A program made the translations under genes and the position numbers. Shown here in pieces: positions 1 to 10,221 of a stretch of 64,000 nt of DNA; positions within the stretch are counted from its first letter, which is position 1, and the number at the start of each line of letters is the position of its first letter. The notes beneath the pieces were generated by a model, which was not told where the DNA came from, did not search any database, and saw only the letters and a list, made by a program, of their open reading frames with translations. This stretch comes from Pyrenula massariospora (Eukaryota > Ascomycota > Eurotiomycetes > Pyrenulales > Pyrenulaceae): the NCBI GenBank assembly GCA_021030905.1, contig JAGFMI010000004.1, forward strand, positions 1,488,001 through 1,552,000, given 5' to 3'.

Positions 1-481
1 AACTCTCCGCCGACGTACAGCTGTGGTATCGTAGGCCAATTGCTATACTCCTTGATCCCTTGCCTCAAATCCTCGTCTTCAAGGACATTGAAAGCTGTGA
101 ATTTGGCTGGATCAACACCCTGTAAGCCAAGGATCTGTATCGATGTCCGCGAAAATCCACATTGCGGGATCTCAGGAGTGCCTTTCATAAAGAGAACAAC
201 GGGAGAAGATTTAGTCGCAGTGTCAAGGGCTGAGCGGACTTGGTCGGAGAGGCATCTAGTTTGAAACTTTTGAAAGGCGGTGTGTGGAAATCTGGGCGAA
301 AGGAAAGGCGTGGTTCTCGAAGTCGAGAAGATGAACGATTTCGTAGATAGTCTTGCGCGTGGCGCAAGTGTGATAGCTCGACGGAAAGCCTGTCATAGAG
401 CTTTCTAGTCAAATTCTTGGACGCCTCGGCTCTTAAGGTACACGTGGAGCTTACCTGCGTTCTTACTGATCTCGAAATCAT
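1..481 (-). CDS. GRX5: Mitochondrial monothiol glutaredoxin Grx5 (3' end off window)
   Basis: Monothiol glutaredoxins of this type carry Fe-S clusters in the mitochondrial matrix and hand them from the scaffold to acceptor proteins. The minus strand reads a 9-residue exon (481-455), a 65-bp intron (454-390, donor GTAAG, acceptor ACAG), and a second exon that runs off the left edge. Exon 2 starts with a basic, Ser/Thr-rich presequence. It is followed by the thioredoxin-fold part with [10 protein letters not shown], the active site CGFS near position 155, and the [12 protein letters not shown] strand that binds glutathione. CGFS rather than CPYC marks the single-cysteine class. The start at 481 gives a good targeting peptide; an in-frame ATG at 523 is possible. 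The last roughly 30 residues are missing. It is divergent from the CAB3 gene and shares about 200 bp of promoter with it. Confidence 0.9.
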
Positions 482-688
482 CACGAGTGTGTTCAGAATG
501 TAGTATAGGGGAGAAAAGGTCACAAGGAAATTTGTAACATTTTTTGGAGGGAGATGCGGCGAACGGCGGATGACGCAATTGTTGTTGCTTCGGTTCCGAT
601 GCGGTAAGGTTGAATCCTCTTCTACGGCAGGGATAACTCACACGCATTTCTTCGGTATTATCTTTATGAATTGGGGACAAGCTAGTAC

Positions 689-1447
689 ATGTTATATACA
701 GACCTAGGTTTTCTCGACAACGCATTTGGCATGGTAGATAAATTTTCCTCCCCTCCGCCTCTTTTTTCGGCGGCAGACTACCAGGATGATGGGAAACATC
801 ACGTACTGCTCGCAAGCTCTGGCTCTGTCGCCACTATCAAACTACCACTGATCGCTAAGGCTCTCGCTTCGCACTCAAATGTCTCTATTAGGATCATTGT
901 TACGTCCTCCGCGGAAAAATTCCTCGTTGGGCAATCTGCAGAGCAGCCAGAGCTTGCTGCATTGCTCAACATTCCAGGAGTCGATAGTATCCATCGGGAT
1001 GAGGACGAGTGGCATAAGCCTTGGGTTCGAGGGGATAAAATTCTTCACATAGAGCTGAGGCGTTGGGCTGATATCATGGTCGTCGCTCCTCTCAGTGCGA
1101 ACACACTGGCAAAGATGACGGTAGGCATCGCTGACAATTTATTGACGTCGGTGATAAGAGCCTGGGAAATTCCAGGTGTCTTCGACATCACGACAAATGG
1201 TCCAAGGAAACTTATTTTCGTAGCGGTCGCCATGAATACGGCAATGTGGAGACATCCTGTCACTACAAAGCAAATCCGCGAACTCGAGGAAGATTGGAAA
1301 GACTGGGTGACGGTCCTGAAGCCAATAGAGAAGAAACTAGCTTGCGGGGATACCGGTGATGGAGCCATGATGGACTGGAACAAGATCGTTGAGATTGTGA
1401 AACTCCACCTGGACAGAAGTCCAGCAAGGTCAACTGTTTCTGCTTGA
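689..1447 (+). CDS. CAB3: Phosphopantothenoylcysteine decarboxylase
   Basis: This flavoprotein decarboxylates 4'-phosphopantothenoylcysteine to phosphopantetheine in coenzyme A synthesis. It is a single exon of 252 residues. Visible family motifs are the flavin-binding ASSGSVA near residue 43, the catalytic-histidine segment ILHIELRRWAD, the FMN loop ADIMVVAPLSANTLAK, the substrate clamp AMNTAMWRHP, and the ACGDTGDGAM cysteine motif near the C-terminus. The length fits a stand-alone PPCDC domain. Yeast homologues with long acidic tails (Hal3/Vhs3) also regulate phosphatases, but this protein lacks such a tail, so a purely biosynthetic role is more likely. An alternative start at 731 (MVDKF) would remove a weakly supported 14-residue leader. 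It converges on COQ2, with a strong stem-loop just after the stop. Confidence 0.92.
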   Translation: MLYTDLGFLDNAFGMVDKFSSPPPLFSAADYQDDGKHHVLLASSGSVATIKLPLIAKALASHSNVSIRIIVTSSAEKFLVGQSAEQPELAALLNIPGVDSIHRDEDEWHKPWVRGDKILHIELRRWADIMVVAPLSANTLAKMTVGIADNLLTSVIRAWEIPGVFDITTNGPRKLIFVAVAMNTAMWRHPVTTKQIRELEEDWKDWVTVLKPIEKKLACGDTGDGAMMDWNKIVEIVKLHLDRSPARSTVSA

Positions 1448-1452
1448 CAGTA

Positions 1453-1509
1453 AGACTACCGACAGTGAATAGCGACTTTAGGATTATCATCCTAAGTTGT
1501 CGGTAGTCT
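1453..1509. terminator. Long stem-loop between convergent CAB3 and COQ2
   Basis: A perfect 12-bp inverted repeat (AGACTACCGACA at 1453-1464 and TGTCGGTAGTCT at 1498-1509) encloses a second perfect inverted repeat (TTAGGAT, loop TATC, ATCCTAA). It begins 6 bp after the CAB3 stop and lies 53 bp before the COQ2 stop on the other strand. It would form the same hairpin in either transcript. A 3'-end or barrier function is an inference; fungal poly(A) sites do not normally need hairpins. It could also be a remnant of a small inverted-repeat element. Confidence 0.45.
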
Positions 1510-1561
1510 CGGCCTTTCAGATTCTTGTCTTAGTTCTTTTGGAGATGCCTCGCAGTTTCCG

Positions 1562-2815
1562 TCACGGGTGGCCTCTATCATTCAGCTCAACTGCTTGCTC
1601 GCTTGACTGACGCCTCATCAGGTAGTCGCCAAGCAGTCCTACAGATATCGTTCCGCCTGTGATCAAACAACCATTCTTGAACCACCACCAACAGTTCCTG
1701 ACGTCTTTTAGCTGGACCCTCCATATCATTGTGGCGAGCGTAGCGGCACTGCCACCACAGCTAGTAGTGAAAAAGACTGGCCCAGCCCCCAACGCAAATC
1801 CGGCCGCGACGAGTAGTCCAACTTGGACAGTGGACATGACAGAGAGGACAAGTTTGGTATTGTGTTCGTGGGCCAAGGCAATCGATTTAATACCTGCAGC
1901 GGGGTCGTCCTTGATGTCCATGTGTGCATAGATCATGTCATATACAATTGTCCAAGCCCAGCAGCTAGAGTAAAGCGCAATGGCGGATCCTAGTGCATTA
2001 AAATCAGAAAATAGGTCGATTCCAACAGCAGGAAATCCCACAAATGCACCCCAAGAGAATGCTAGACCAAGCACGGCTTGAGGATAATTTGTGACCCGTT
2101 TTGCTAAGGGGTATGTGGTAACAAGCAGAAGGCTAGGCGTGGCATAGAAGAAGCATGCGGTGGGAAATTGAAGCAAGACTGCTAGACCAGCTAACAGCTC
2201 GAAGCTTGTGAAAACCAGTCCTTGAATCGGAGTAATAGCACCACGTGCAATAGGTCGAAGCCTTGTCCGCTCGACATGACGGTCGAGGCGTCGGTCCCAC
2301 AGGTCGTTAATGGTGCATCCTGCGCCGCGCATGATGAGGGCTCCGGTAAAGAAGAGTATCACCGTAAAGGCCAGTTGCGTAGGGGGAATCATTGGATCGA
2401 CATGTGGTGCTGCAAGTAATGTCGAGAAGAGACATGGAAAGAATAGGTAGTACGTTCCGGCTGGCTTGTCGAGGCGGGCTAATTCTGCATATGGCACCCA
2501 TGCGGTAGGGAGGAGGGAAAGCAAGCCTTGCTTTGGAACTTGATATAAGCTTTGTCGCACATTTCGAGCAGAGACTTTGCAATCTCTAGCTGAGCTACCC
2601 GCAGGATGTACGATATTCCGGAGTGCTTGTTGACGGGTCCGAAAATATAACCTTGAGAATAGCCATTGATGCCGCTGCTGGAGACCAGTCAAAGGGGAAA
2701 AATCATGTAATCTAGAACTAGCGCTAGATCTGAGAGAGTAGCGGAAGGGAAGTGCTTCTTTGAGGTTTGGGTGACAGTAGAAGAGCCGGGCGTTGCGAGG
2801 GATCGCTTTGCACAT
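1562..2815 (-). CDS. COQ2: 4-hydroxybenzoate polyprenyltransferase, mitochondrial
   Basis: COQ2 attaches the polyprenyl tail to 4-hydroxybenzoate in the inner mitochondrial membrane, the first membrane-bound step of ubiquinone synthesis. The uninterrupted frame gives 417 residues from the ATG at 2815. The first roughly 95 residues are basic and Ser-rich, as expected for a targeting sequence. The UbiA fold follows, with both Asp-rich prenyl-diphosphate/Mg sites visible: NDLWDRRLD near residue 170 and YDMIYAHMDIKDD near residue 292. Several hydrophobic helices lie between and after them. It has no intron, unlike most neighbours. It is divergent from the JmjC gene across about 525 bp and convergent with CAB3. 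Confidence 0.95.
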   Translation of the reverse strand: MCKAIPRNARLFYCHPNLKEALPFRYSLRSSASSRLHDFSPLTGLQQRHQWLFSRLYFRTRQQALRNIVHPAGSSARDCKVSARNVRQSLYQVPKQGLLSLLPTAWVPYAELARLDKPAGTYYLFFPCLFSTLLAAPHVDPMIPPTQLAFTVILFFTGALIMRGAGCTINDLWDRRLDRHVERTRLRPIARGAITPIQGLVFTSFELLAGLAVLLQFPTACFFYATPSLLLVTTYPLAKRVTNYPQAVLGLAFSWGAFVGFPAVGIDLFSDFNALGSAIALYSSCWAWTIVYDMIYAHMDIKDDPAAGIKSIALAHEHNTKLVLSVMSTVQVGLLVAAGFALGAGPVFFTTSCGGSAATLATMIWRVQLKDVRNCWWWFKNGCLITGGTISVGLLGDYLMRRQSSEQAVELNDRGHP

Positions 2816-3340
2816 GGACCAAGTTTGAATCCTTCTCAAACGTCAATGCCTGATGCTAGGTCTTGAAACCCCTGAGCTGTACGGAGGCTTTTCGATTTCT
2901 ATGACTACCCCGCGCTCTAAGAAGCAATTTTGAAGGTATTAGCGAGAGTGAATGTTATTTGACAAAAGAGAGTTTTGACAAGGCTGAGGCCCTTCCTGGC
3001 GCCAAGAACTCATCAAGCTTTCTCCAATTTTCGTAGTACTGCCTGATCGCGTCGCGAGATCGCCCACCATCTGTAGCTCCGTTACTTGAGGTGGGCGCAA
3101 CAGCTGCCTTCGGCGAAGAGAAAGATCAATGTGCACAATCCTGAGGATGCAGGCATGTGCGATCTTTGTCGAGATATCAAGCTCACTTCATCCACCCATT
3201 TCGTCACTCTTTGCGTGACGCCCCCCACCCCCGACACCCTGATCTGTGGAGACGATCATTGTCAATGATATGATTACCGAGCCGGGGAATATTCAGTGCG
3301 CACCTATCAAATCAAGCACCATTTTTCATTCGAAGTCGAG
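2816..3340. other. Intergenic region, divergent promoter COQ2/JmjC gene
   Basis: No gene is visible in these 525 bp. Short open frames on both strands have no recognisable content. The stretch should hold the 5' leaders and promoters of the two divergent genes. A C-rich tract (about 3220-3240) lies some 100 bp before the JmjC start. Confidence 0.4.
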
Positions 3341-6300
3341 ATGCCTGCAGTACGGCCATGCGCGGCCTTCGAGCCAATTTCACCAGATCTCGACCTGGCT
3401 GCACTTGTCGAATCAACACCGAATTTTGAATATGTAGTCCGAATACACTGTGATATGATCGATGCACAAGGGATCCAGGCATTTGAAAAGCTCGTCTTAC
3501 TACATGTCGTACTTGGAGGAAAGCCGTTGGTGGTTGAAGGCTATCAGGACCGGCTGGATAGGTGGACCTTCGCTTTACAATGGCTGCGCGACAACTGCTC
3601 ACAAAAGGTGGAAAATGCTCGGGACCTCACTAAAAGGTCAAATTTACCCCTTTCGATCGGGCATTACCTGAACAACATGGCGCTTCTCACCAATCAGTGG
3701 ACTACCAAAAATTACAAAGATCCTAATCGCCAGCGGATCTACCTTAAAGACATCGATTGTCCTCAGATCTGGCACGATAAACTACGTGACTTAATCCCTC
3801 TGGGTCTTTTCTACTTGAATGACACAACTGGCGACTATGACGGTGTTGGTGCAACAGAGGAACCTAACCCTCGCGGGGGGACTCGAAAAGGTCGTGGAAT
3901 TGCAAAAGCAGGAGATTTGATGAGCAGCTTACCACCAGAGATGCGTGCAGAAAACATGATGTGCTATATTGGCCATGAGGGAACTTATACCCCATGTCAT
4001 CGAGAGATGTGTGCAAGCTTGGGGCAAAATGTCATGGTCGAGACATCAACAGGGTTAATGGAGGACGGAAAGCCAACGAAACCTGGCTCATCAATCTGGT
4101 TCATGACAGAGTCAAAAGATCGCCATCTTGTTTCTGAATACTGGCTCGGAACTTTGGGGCACGATATCGAAATCGAGGACCATTTTGCCCAGATCAATGG
4201 CTGGAAGGCTGCCCCTTTCAAGACATATGTTGTCGAACAAAGGGTCGGCGACTTGATCCTTATTCCACCGCTTGCCCCCCACCAGGTTTGGAACCGAGGC
4301 ACCCGAACCATGAAAGCTGCCTGGAACCGCACCACCGTGGAAACATTGGAACTGGCGCTTGACGAAGCTCTTCCACGAGCCCGTATGGTTTGTAGGGACG
4401 AGCAATACAAGAACAAGGCTATCGTCTACTATACATGCCTTAAATACTCTCGACAACTGAAGGTGGCGGACAAGGAATTGAGGAAAGTTGGCTCCGACTC
4501 AGACCCAAAAGTCAGACAACTTCACAAAGATTTTCGACGTCTACACTCGCTCCTCACCAGGATTTTGGTCTCCGAGAGCTTTCTTCTTGATAACCAAGAG
4601 AAGAATGTCGAGTATGTCCCCTATGATTCAAACATCACTTGCTCTTATTGCCGGTGCAACATATTCAACCGATTCCTCACGTGCCCATCTTGTGTTGGAG
4701 AGGCTCCGGATGGCTCAGAGGACACATACGACATTTGCATGGAATGCTATGCGATGGGTCGGAGCTGTGCGTGTATCTCAAAGCTTCAGTGGGTTGAACA
4801 ATTTGACTGGAACGATCTCACGCAGAAGCATGACTCGTGGCGACATCAAATTATCCAACATGAGGGTAAGATAACAGAGAAATCTCCTGGGGCAATGAAG
4901 ACGGAGGTTCAGCGGCTAGGAAAGAAGACGCTGGCCCAGATCTGTCAGCTAGAGCTGAAGAAACGTCCGTGGAGAGACATTACAAAGCCAGAAGCTCAAG
5001 ATAAAGACAATCCAAAGGTCAGGGAGACCATTGTTGATGATCAAGGCAATGTCACGAAGCGCAAAATTCGCAGGACTGAGAAATGGGAGCGCGAACATAA
5101 AGCTTGCCATATTTGCAAATGCAAAGAGCCTACATGGAAGCAAGCTCAATGTGCTGATTGCGGTCAGTCGTTCTGCTATGGCACACTGTTCCGAGCTTTC
5201 GACATTATGCCTCAGGCAATTCTCGAAGACTACCATTGGACGTGCCCGAAATGCAGACAGATTTGTCCTTGCCGAGATTGCACCAGGAAATCAGGCAGTA
5301 AACCTTACGAGCCATCAGGAACAGTACCTGGATGGGACACAAAAAAGATCGCAGATCCAAGGAGCGTACAAAGCCTCGTCGATTTTGGTCAGTCGAACAT
5401 GAATTGGGTGAAAAAGGCAGGAGACGATCATCCTCGTGACACTCGTCGCCTTGACAAGAAGCAGAAAGCCGCCGAGGCTGCCAAATCCAAAGAGCCTATC
5501 CTCAACGACGAGCATTATGACAACGTCGACCACAATTTGTTGAAGCTTGCTGAACAAGAGGGCATTACCCACAATGGCCCCCCGATTGATCCCGCTCTCG
5601 GTGATGGTGGTGTGTCCCCGTCCGACGACGACGATTTTGAGAATGATTCTCAAGATTTCAATGAGGATCCCGAGATACCACATTACAATGAGTTTCGAAA
5701 TAGGGGTCCACCTCCGCCGCAATTTGTCGTCCCTGCTGGTGGAGTCATGCGTGACGTGGAACATGCCTACGACAGCACGGAGGCGATAGTCTACGATTAT
5801 CCAGACCCCGAACTAGGGATTTCATTCGCGCCACCCGCTGAAGCACCACCTCCACCCACATCAGATCTCCACCCTGGATATGAACCAGCATATATGGCAC
5901 CCGAACCAGCGACAGACGACTATCATCACGATAGCAGTCCAGCTCCAATCGAAATGATTCATAAGAAGCGCAAGCGACCAAGCGAAGTCCATTTGGCGCG
6001 GAAGAAATCTCGCACCGACTTTGAAGGCAACCAAATAAGTGTCCCAAAGCCACTCAAACCAAGTAGAAAACTCATAGGAATCAAAAAGATTCGATCTCGT
6101 ACAGATACGCGAAATATTGATGGGAAACCGTCATTGCTCGTAAAGCTACCGGTGGATAAGAATAAGCTTACCGAAATCAACAGCCAGGTTGTTATTCGTG
6201 ATCAGGCCCTATCTGAAGCACCAAAGATTGGCTCGGATCTCAGAGCGCTAAATGTCACTGGTATGACAGAGGAAGATTCGTCCGCTGCAGCCGCTTCCCG

Positions 6301-7351
6301 TAAACTAAGGATTGAGCATCAAGATGATGATGAATTTGCCCCTTCACGAAGAAGGGACCGACGCAAGGATCGGACGGTCCCACGGGATTCTCCTACCGGA
6401 ATTGGTGCAAGCCGACGGCAACGAGCGAAAGTGGTTGAGTATGAAGACCCCTCCGATTTGGATGATTTAGAAGATGAGGAAGTCAATCGTACCCGGCCAT
6501 CACCACGAGACCATGCAAGATCAAAATGGTTAGAAAGGAGAAGGCAGATGGATATCAGTGACGCCGATGAAATTCAACCAGCCTCGGTGATTATCAATCC
6601 GACGTTACAACCGTCGCCGGATTTAAGTAGCGAGAATATTGTTGAGGCCAGCAATATGGAGGATATTGCTTCCGCAGCACTAGCATCAGCCGCAAAACAG
6701 ACGCAGAATGGTATTCGGCCACCTCAGTCTTCGGAACAGTCGCGTGAACCCGATACAGCATCCACAGCGAAAGAGAACGTGATCGCAGCGAATGGTCAGG
6801 CAATGATGTCGGGGGGTCTTTCAAAGCCGGATAAGTCTCGGATTACACAACAGAGCCGGCCCACCTCGAGGTCGAAAGTTGTTCCTGACAAGCAAACCGA
6901 ACCAGCACAACCGTCCCACGCTCTTCAAAAGAAAGCAAAAGACATATCCATGGCTGAGCAGAACTTGCGGGCTAAGCTTGCCGCAGCAAGCTGGGCTCAG
7001 GGTGACAGTACCTATGACAGTCTTGAAAGCGATTCCTGGGATGACAATGCCGTAGTTAAATCTCTTCCAAAACCAACAAGCAAAGCTTCATCTAGCTCGT
7101 TACGTCCTAAGTCAGGACCACGGCCTACTATGTCAAAGGAAATCAACAGCCTCAAAGCTACGCCAAGTGTGGCCTCCAAGAAGAAATTGCTGCCGTCATT
7201 CAAGAAATCTATATACCTTGAAAGTGATTCGGACGAATCTATGGACGAAATACCAGCGACGGCTAGACCCAAGAAGTCCTCCAATAATGCTCAGCTTAAC
7301 GTGCCTTTCAAAGCCGCTTTAGGAGCACGACCGCGAAAAAGCATGCCGTAA
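3341..7351 (+). CDS. JmjC-domain protein with 4CXXC_R1 zinc finger
   Basis: This is a probable nuclear chromatin protein of 1336 residues without introns. An alpha-ketoglutarate/Fe(II)-type JmjC domain spans about residues 190-350. Candidate iron ligands are H and E in PCHREMCASLGQN (about residue 220) and H in LAPHQVWN (about residue 313), so the triad reads H-x-E...H. A first Cys cluster (CSYC...CPSC...CMEC) lies around residues 434-480. A second, CHICKCKE...CADCGQSFC...CPKCRQICPCRDC, covers about 588-647 and resembles the zf-4CXXC_R1 domain (monoamine oxidase A repressor R1). The C-terminal half is disordered and charged, with basic KKRKRP nuclear-localisation-like patches. The start at 3341 (MPAVRP) is the first ATG in frame. 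Related fungal proteins are annotated as KDM3-like demethylases; activity here is inferred. Confidence 0.85.
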   Translation: MPAVRPCAAFEPISPDLDLAALVESTPNFEYVVRIHCDMIDAQGIQAFEKLVLLHVVLGGKPLVVEGYQDRLDRWTFALQWLRDNCSQKVENARDLTKRSNLPLSIGHYLNNMALLTNQWTTKNYKDPNRQRIYLKDIDCPQIWHDKLRDLIPLGLFYLNDTTGDYDGVGATEEPNPRGGTRKGRGIAKAGDLMSSLPPEMRAENMMCYIGHEGTYTPCHREMCASLGQNVMVETSTGLMEDGKPTKPGSSIWFMTESKDRHLVSEYWLGTLGHDIEIEDHFAQINGWKAAPFKTYVVEQRVGDLILIPPLAPHQVWNRGTRTMKAAWNRTTVETLELALDEALPRARMVCRDEQYKNKAIVYYTCLKYSRQLKVADKELRKVGSDSDPKVRQLHKDFRRLHSLLTRILVSESFLLDNQEKNVEYVPYDSNITCSYCRCNIFNRFLTCPSCVGEAPDGSEDTYDICMECYAMGRSCACISKLQWVEQFDWNDLTQKHDSWRHQIIQHEGKITEKSPGAMKTEVQRLGKKTLAQICQLELKKRPWRDITKPEAQDKDNPKVRETIVDDQGNVTKRKIRRTEKWEREHKACHICKCKEPTWKQAQCADCGQSFCYGTLFRAFDIMPQAILEDYHWTCPKCRQICPCRDCTRKSGSKPYEPSGTVPGWDTKKIADPRSVQSLVDFGQSNMNWVKKAGDDHPRDTRRLDKKQKAAEAAKSKEPILNDEHYDNVDHNLLKLAEQEGITHNGPPIDPALGDGGVSPSDDDDFENDSQDFNEDPEIPHYNEFRNRGPPPPQFVVPAGGVMRDVEHAYDSTEAIVYDYPDPELGISFAPPAEAPPPPTSDLHPGYEPAYMAPEPATDDYHHDSSPAPIEMIHKKRKRPSEVHLARKKSRTDFEGNQISVPKPLKPSRKLIGIKKIRSRTDTRNIDGKPSLLVKLPVDKNKLTEINSQVVIRDQALSEAPKIGSDLRALNVTGMTEEDSSAAAASRKLRIEHQDDDEFAPSRRRDRRKDRTVPRDSPTGIGASRRQRAKVVEYEDPSDLDDLEDEEVNRTRPSPRDHARSKWLERRRQMDISDADEIQPASVIINPTLQPSPDLSSENIVEASNMEDIASAALASAAKQTQNGIRPPQSSEQSREPDTASTAKENVIAANGQAMMSGGLSKPDKSRITQQSRPTSRSKVVPDKQTEPAQPSHALQKKAKDISMAEQNLRAKLAAASWAQGDSTYDSLESDSWDDNAVVKSLPKPTSKASSSSLRPKSGPRPTMSKEINSLKATPSVASKKKLLPSFKKSIYLESDSDESMDEIPATARPKKSSNNAQLNVPFKAALGARPRKSMP

Positions 7352-7943
7352 TTTACTAAGGTCATAGAGTCAGGAGCTTCTCACGAGTAGAAGCGCAGGT
7401 TGATTAGGAGATCTCTTTCTAACATAGGGCTATGAATGGACGAGGTCAGGGAACAACCGGCGGATTGGCGTTGCTATGAAGCTGCCATGTCGGAAATCTG
7501 CTTCTACCAGTGCCGTGGTTCAGGTGAATTTGCACCAACGTCTGTAGTAAATATCTAGAGCTGAGGGATGAACATGACCCTCCCGCCTTGAATAAATTAC
7601 AGTGAAAATGATTATCTTTCCGTAACAGCCTGCCAGTTTCTTCAGGATCTTTTCTAGAGCCGGGATTCTCGCGGGCCATATGCGTATCAAGGCATTCGAG
7701 ATTGACATATGTACCTAAGTAATAGAACGTAGCGGCCTTGGCGAGCCTAAACCAGATAGAGTCGCAAGCTTCCGAGTCTCCGGGACCGGGAATAAGATTT
7801 CTTTGATGGAAGCCGCCGAAGACAAATTTACGACCCGGCGCTGGAGCAGATCCTTTCATCTGTGTCAAGCTGTAAAATCTACTGTCAAAATGAGCCAATA
7901 AATTGTACTCTGCATTGGCCGTCGTTAATACCTTCCAAAAGCT
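7352..7943. other. Intergenic region, no gene seen
   Basis: About 590 bp separate the JmjC stop from the DUF1279 start, both on the plus strand. An antisense open frame (7446-7970) has unremarkable composition and no family motif. I see no RNA gene or repeat here; it probably holds the 3' leader of one gene and the promoter of the next. Confidence 0.4.
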
Positions 7944-8861
7944 ATGCAAGCCGCCCGACCTTCTCACCATAGGCTTCTGCAGCAGCTTCCAGAGCTGCGC
8001 AACCTGCTCACAAGGCCGACCAGACTTTCAAAGCCTCGGCAACACCTCGCTCGCAAGTCACACCCGTTACAACAATCTCCTGGGACACGGTCTTTCTCCT
8101 TGAGAACCTCCTCGAGAACCTCCCCTCTCCCCCCAAACACAATCACCCGAACACTCCGTACCCGCCCATCACCCAGGTTCCAAACCACCGCCTCCACAAC
8201 GTCCACCGTCACTGAATCCTCCCCTTCGCTCTCAGCCCGCCTTAAGAAGCTCTCCCGTGAATACGGCTGGTCCGCGGTTGGTGTCTATTTCCTCCTCTCT
8301 GCGCTCGACTTCCCGTTCTGCTTCCTCGCCGTCCGGTGGCTTGGGACTGAGGTCATCGGTCGGTGGGAGCATTGGGTGCTGCACAATGTGAAAAGATTGA
8401 TACAGTGGCCGCTAGGGGGGGCGGGGAAGGAAAAGGTTGATGAGGTAGGTCAGGAGATGAAGAGTAAGGTTTTACCGGTTGAGGAGGTGACCGGGCAAGG
8501 TGGGGCGAAGAGGGTGTTGGAAGACGATGAGACGGTTATCTGGGATCATGGAGTTGAAGAAGCTGAGAAAGCCAACAAGGGAGACAATGCAAGTGAGTGG
8601 GCCGTGCCGTGTCCACTGAATGAGCAGATACGCTGACATATATGATGATCTGTAGGTCTTTGGACGCAACTTGCGCTCGCATACGCCATACACAAATCAT
8701 TCATCTTCCTCCGAGTGCCCCTGACAGCAGCCGTGACACCGAAGGTAGTCAAGACGCTGCGGAGCTGGGGTTGGGACATTGGGAGAAGACGGCCAAAGCA
8801 GATTGTTTCTGGGACGGGTGTGAATGCTGAAAAGACAGGCGTCAACACCAGCAGAAAATAG
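7944..8861 (+). CDS. DUF1279 (FAM210-like) mitochondrial membrane protein
   Basis: Two exons (7944-8592 and 8656-8861) with a 63-bp intron (GTGAGT...TGTAG) give 284 residues. The N-terminal roughly 90 residues are Arg/Ser/Thr-rich, a probable mitochondrial presequence. The DUF1279 core then begins at LKKLSREYGWSAVGVYFLLSALDFP and resumes after the intron as SLWTQLALAYAIHKSFIFLRVPLTAAVTPK, ending in LRSWGWDIGRRRP. The hydrophobic stretch and the basic C-terminus are family hallmarks. Human FAM210A/B and a yeast relative (Nat2) share the domain; their molecular role is poorly defined. Splicing restores the second half of the domain, which a one-exon reading would miss. Identification of the domain is firm, function is not. 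Confidence 0.85.
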
Positions 8862-10221
8862 AAGACGCAAAACAGGAAGAGAGATGTGGGGGTATATTGT
8901 AAATGAAAGATAGACTACTGCCTGGTATGTACACAGCGTCACTCTACTCTACATTGGAATTTTTGCACATAAGTCAAACAACCTACAATGGAGAGATGCG
9001 GCTGATTTAGTTCAACCTATACATAATCTCAAAATGATCAACTCTATTATTTCTGTATGCTTGTGTTTAATCCGAGAGATCTTCCAGCGATCAGTCCACC
9101 TGGACCAAATCACGCGGAGAGCAAGTCACAGATGAGGGAACATAAAACGACATGCATTCCTCCCGAGTCATGTAAATCGCCTCAGTACCATTCGAAACTT
9201 CTTATTAATGCGATATCTCAATTTAAATGAGGTACAGAACGATGCTCCCCAACAGTACAAGGTACATCGACTGTAAACACGGCAGCGGTACGTGACGAAA
9301 ACTGGCATTTCGGCAGGGACCAAACCATATGCACGCTTTCCACAGTCAAATAAGTCAAGCACTCCTGCTCCAAAATAAAGATGGCCTTTGAGAGTAGTGG
9401 CAGCCCGCGCTTTAAATATGAACCATTAGAAAGGCGAAGGAGGTGGTCCGCATGGTCCTGGTTCGAAACGTATCTTACCTACAGAATTGAAGCGAGAAAA
9501 TACTACCTCGAGACCAAAATCACACCATAGAGATTCATCTTGTCCCAGCCACAATTCCATTTATACGTCGGTAACCTTGATCCGCTTCCGCTCGATAATA
9601 TCGTCAACCGTATCCAAAGTCCTGACTGCTCGGCGCGGGTTCTCCAGAGCAATACACAAAGAAGGATAATGTCTCTTCGGACCATGAAAGGACTGCTGTA
9701 ATGTCCTAGATCAGTCCTGCAGAACTCTGCCCGCGATATACCCAAGTATCTTGGGACTGGTGGCACTAATTAATCCTTGGGTGTAGAAGCTGTGGTTGCC
9801 GGCGAGCTGACGACAGAGAAAGAGGAGGTCCGTATGCATGGTATTCATATCTGAAGAGGCTATCGGTCGGGATGAGAGTTTCTGGGGGCTGGGTATGTCG
9901 GAGGTAGGTTGGCAAGATATTTCAAGGGTGTAGAGCGTTCGGGAAGGAGTTCTTAATGCAAGAAACTTGGAGAGGTCTCTCTGAGTACTGTGATTTCCTC
10001 GGCCGCGCTGGTAGGATGGAATTTTCATAGTGCTATAAATGAAAAGAAGGGAAGCAAAAGTTAGGAAATCATTTGTGGAACTGGGATTCTAGGAGATGGA
10101 ATGTTACGACTATGCAGAAATTTCAAGAGTCTATTATATTAACGCAAAGAGGTAGAAAATCACTAGATGTTAAAAGTTAATGTTTTCTTTGATTATATTG
10201 AGTTGGTTGCAAGAAATGCGT
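8862..10221. other. Intergenic region between convergent genes, no gene seen
   Basis: About 1.36 kb lies between the 3' ends of the DUF1279 gene (plus) and COA1 (minus). All open frames are short, mutually overlapping and without motifs. A T-arm-like GGTTCGAA near 9463 lacks a matching stem and A box, so no tRNA is called. The 10030-10200 part is moderately A+T-rich. Confidence 0.4.

Noticed and set aside
441-446. Further CACGTG hexamers (also near 2234, 28353, 34433, 39371, 58829)
   Set aside because: They occur at about chance frequency and lie in introns, exons or unrelated promoters.
7446-7970. Minus-strand open frame downstream of the JmjC gene
   Set aside because: It overlaps the start of the DUF1279 gene, has no family motif, and competes with another frame on the same strand.
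9455-9485. tRNA-like GGTTCGAA (T-arm/B box)
   Set aside because: No complementary T stem and no A box at suitable distance on either strand.
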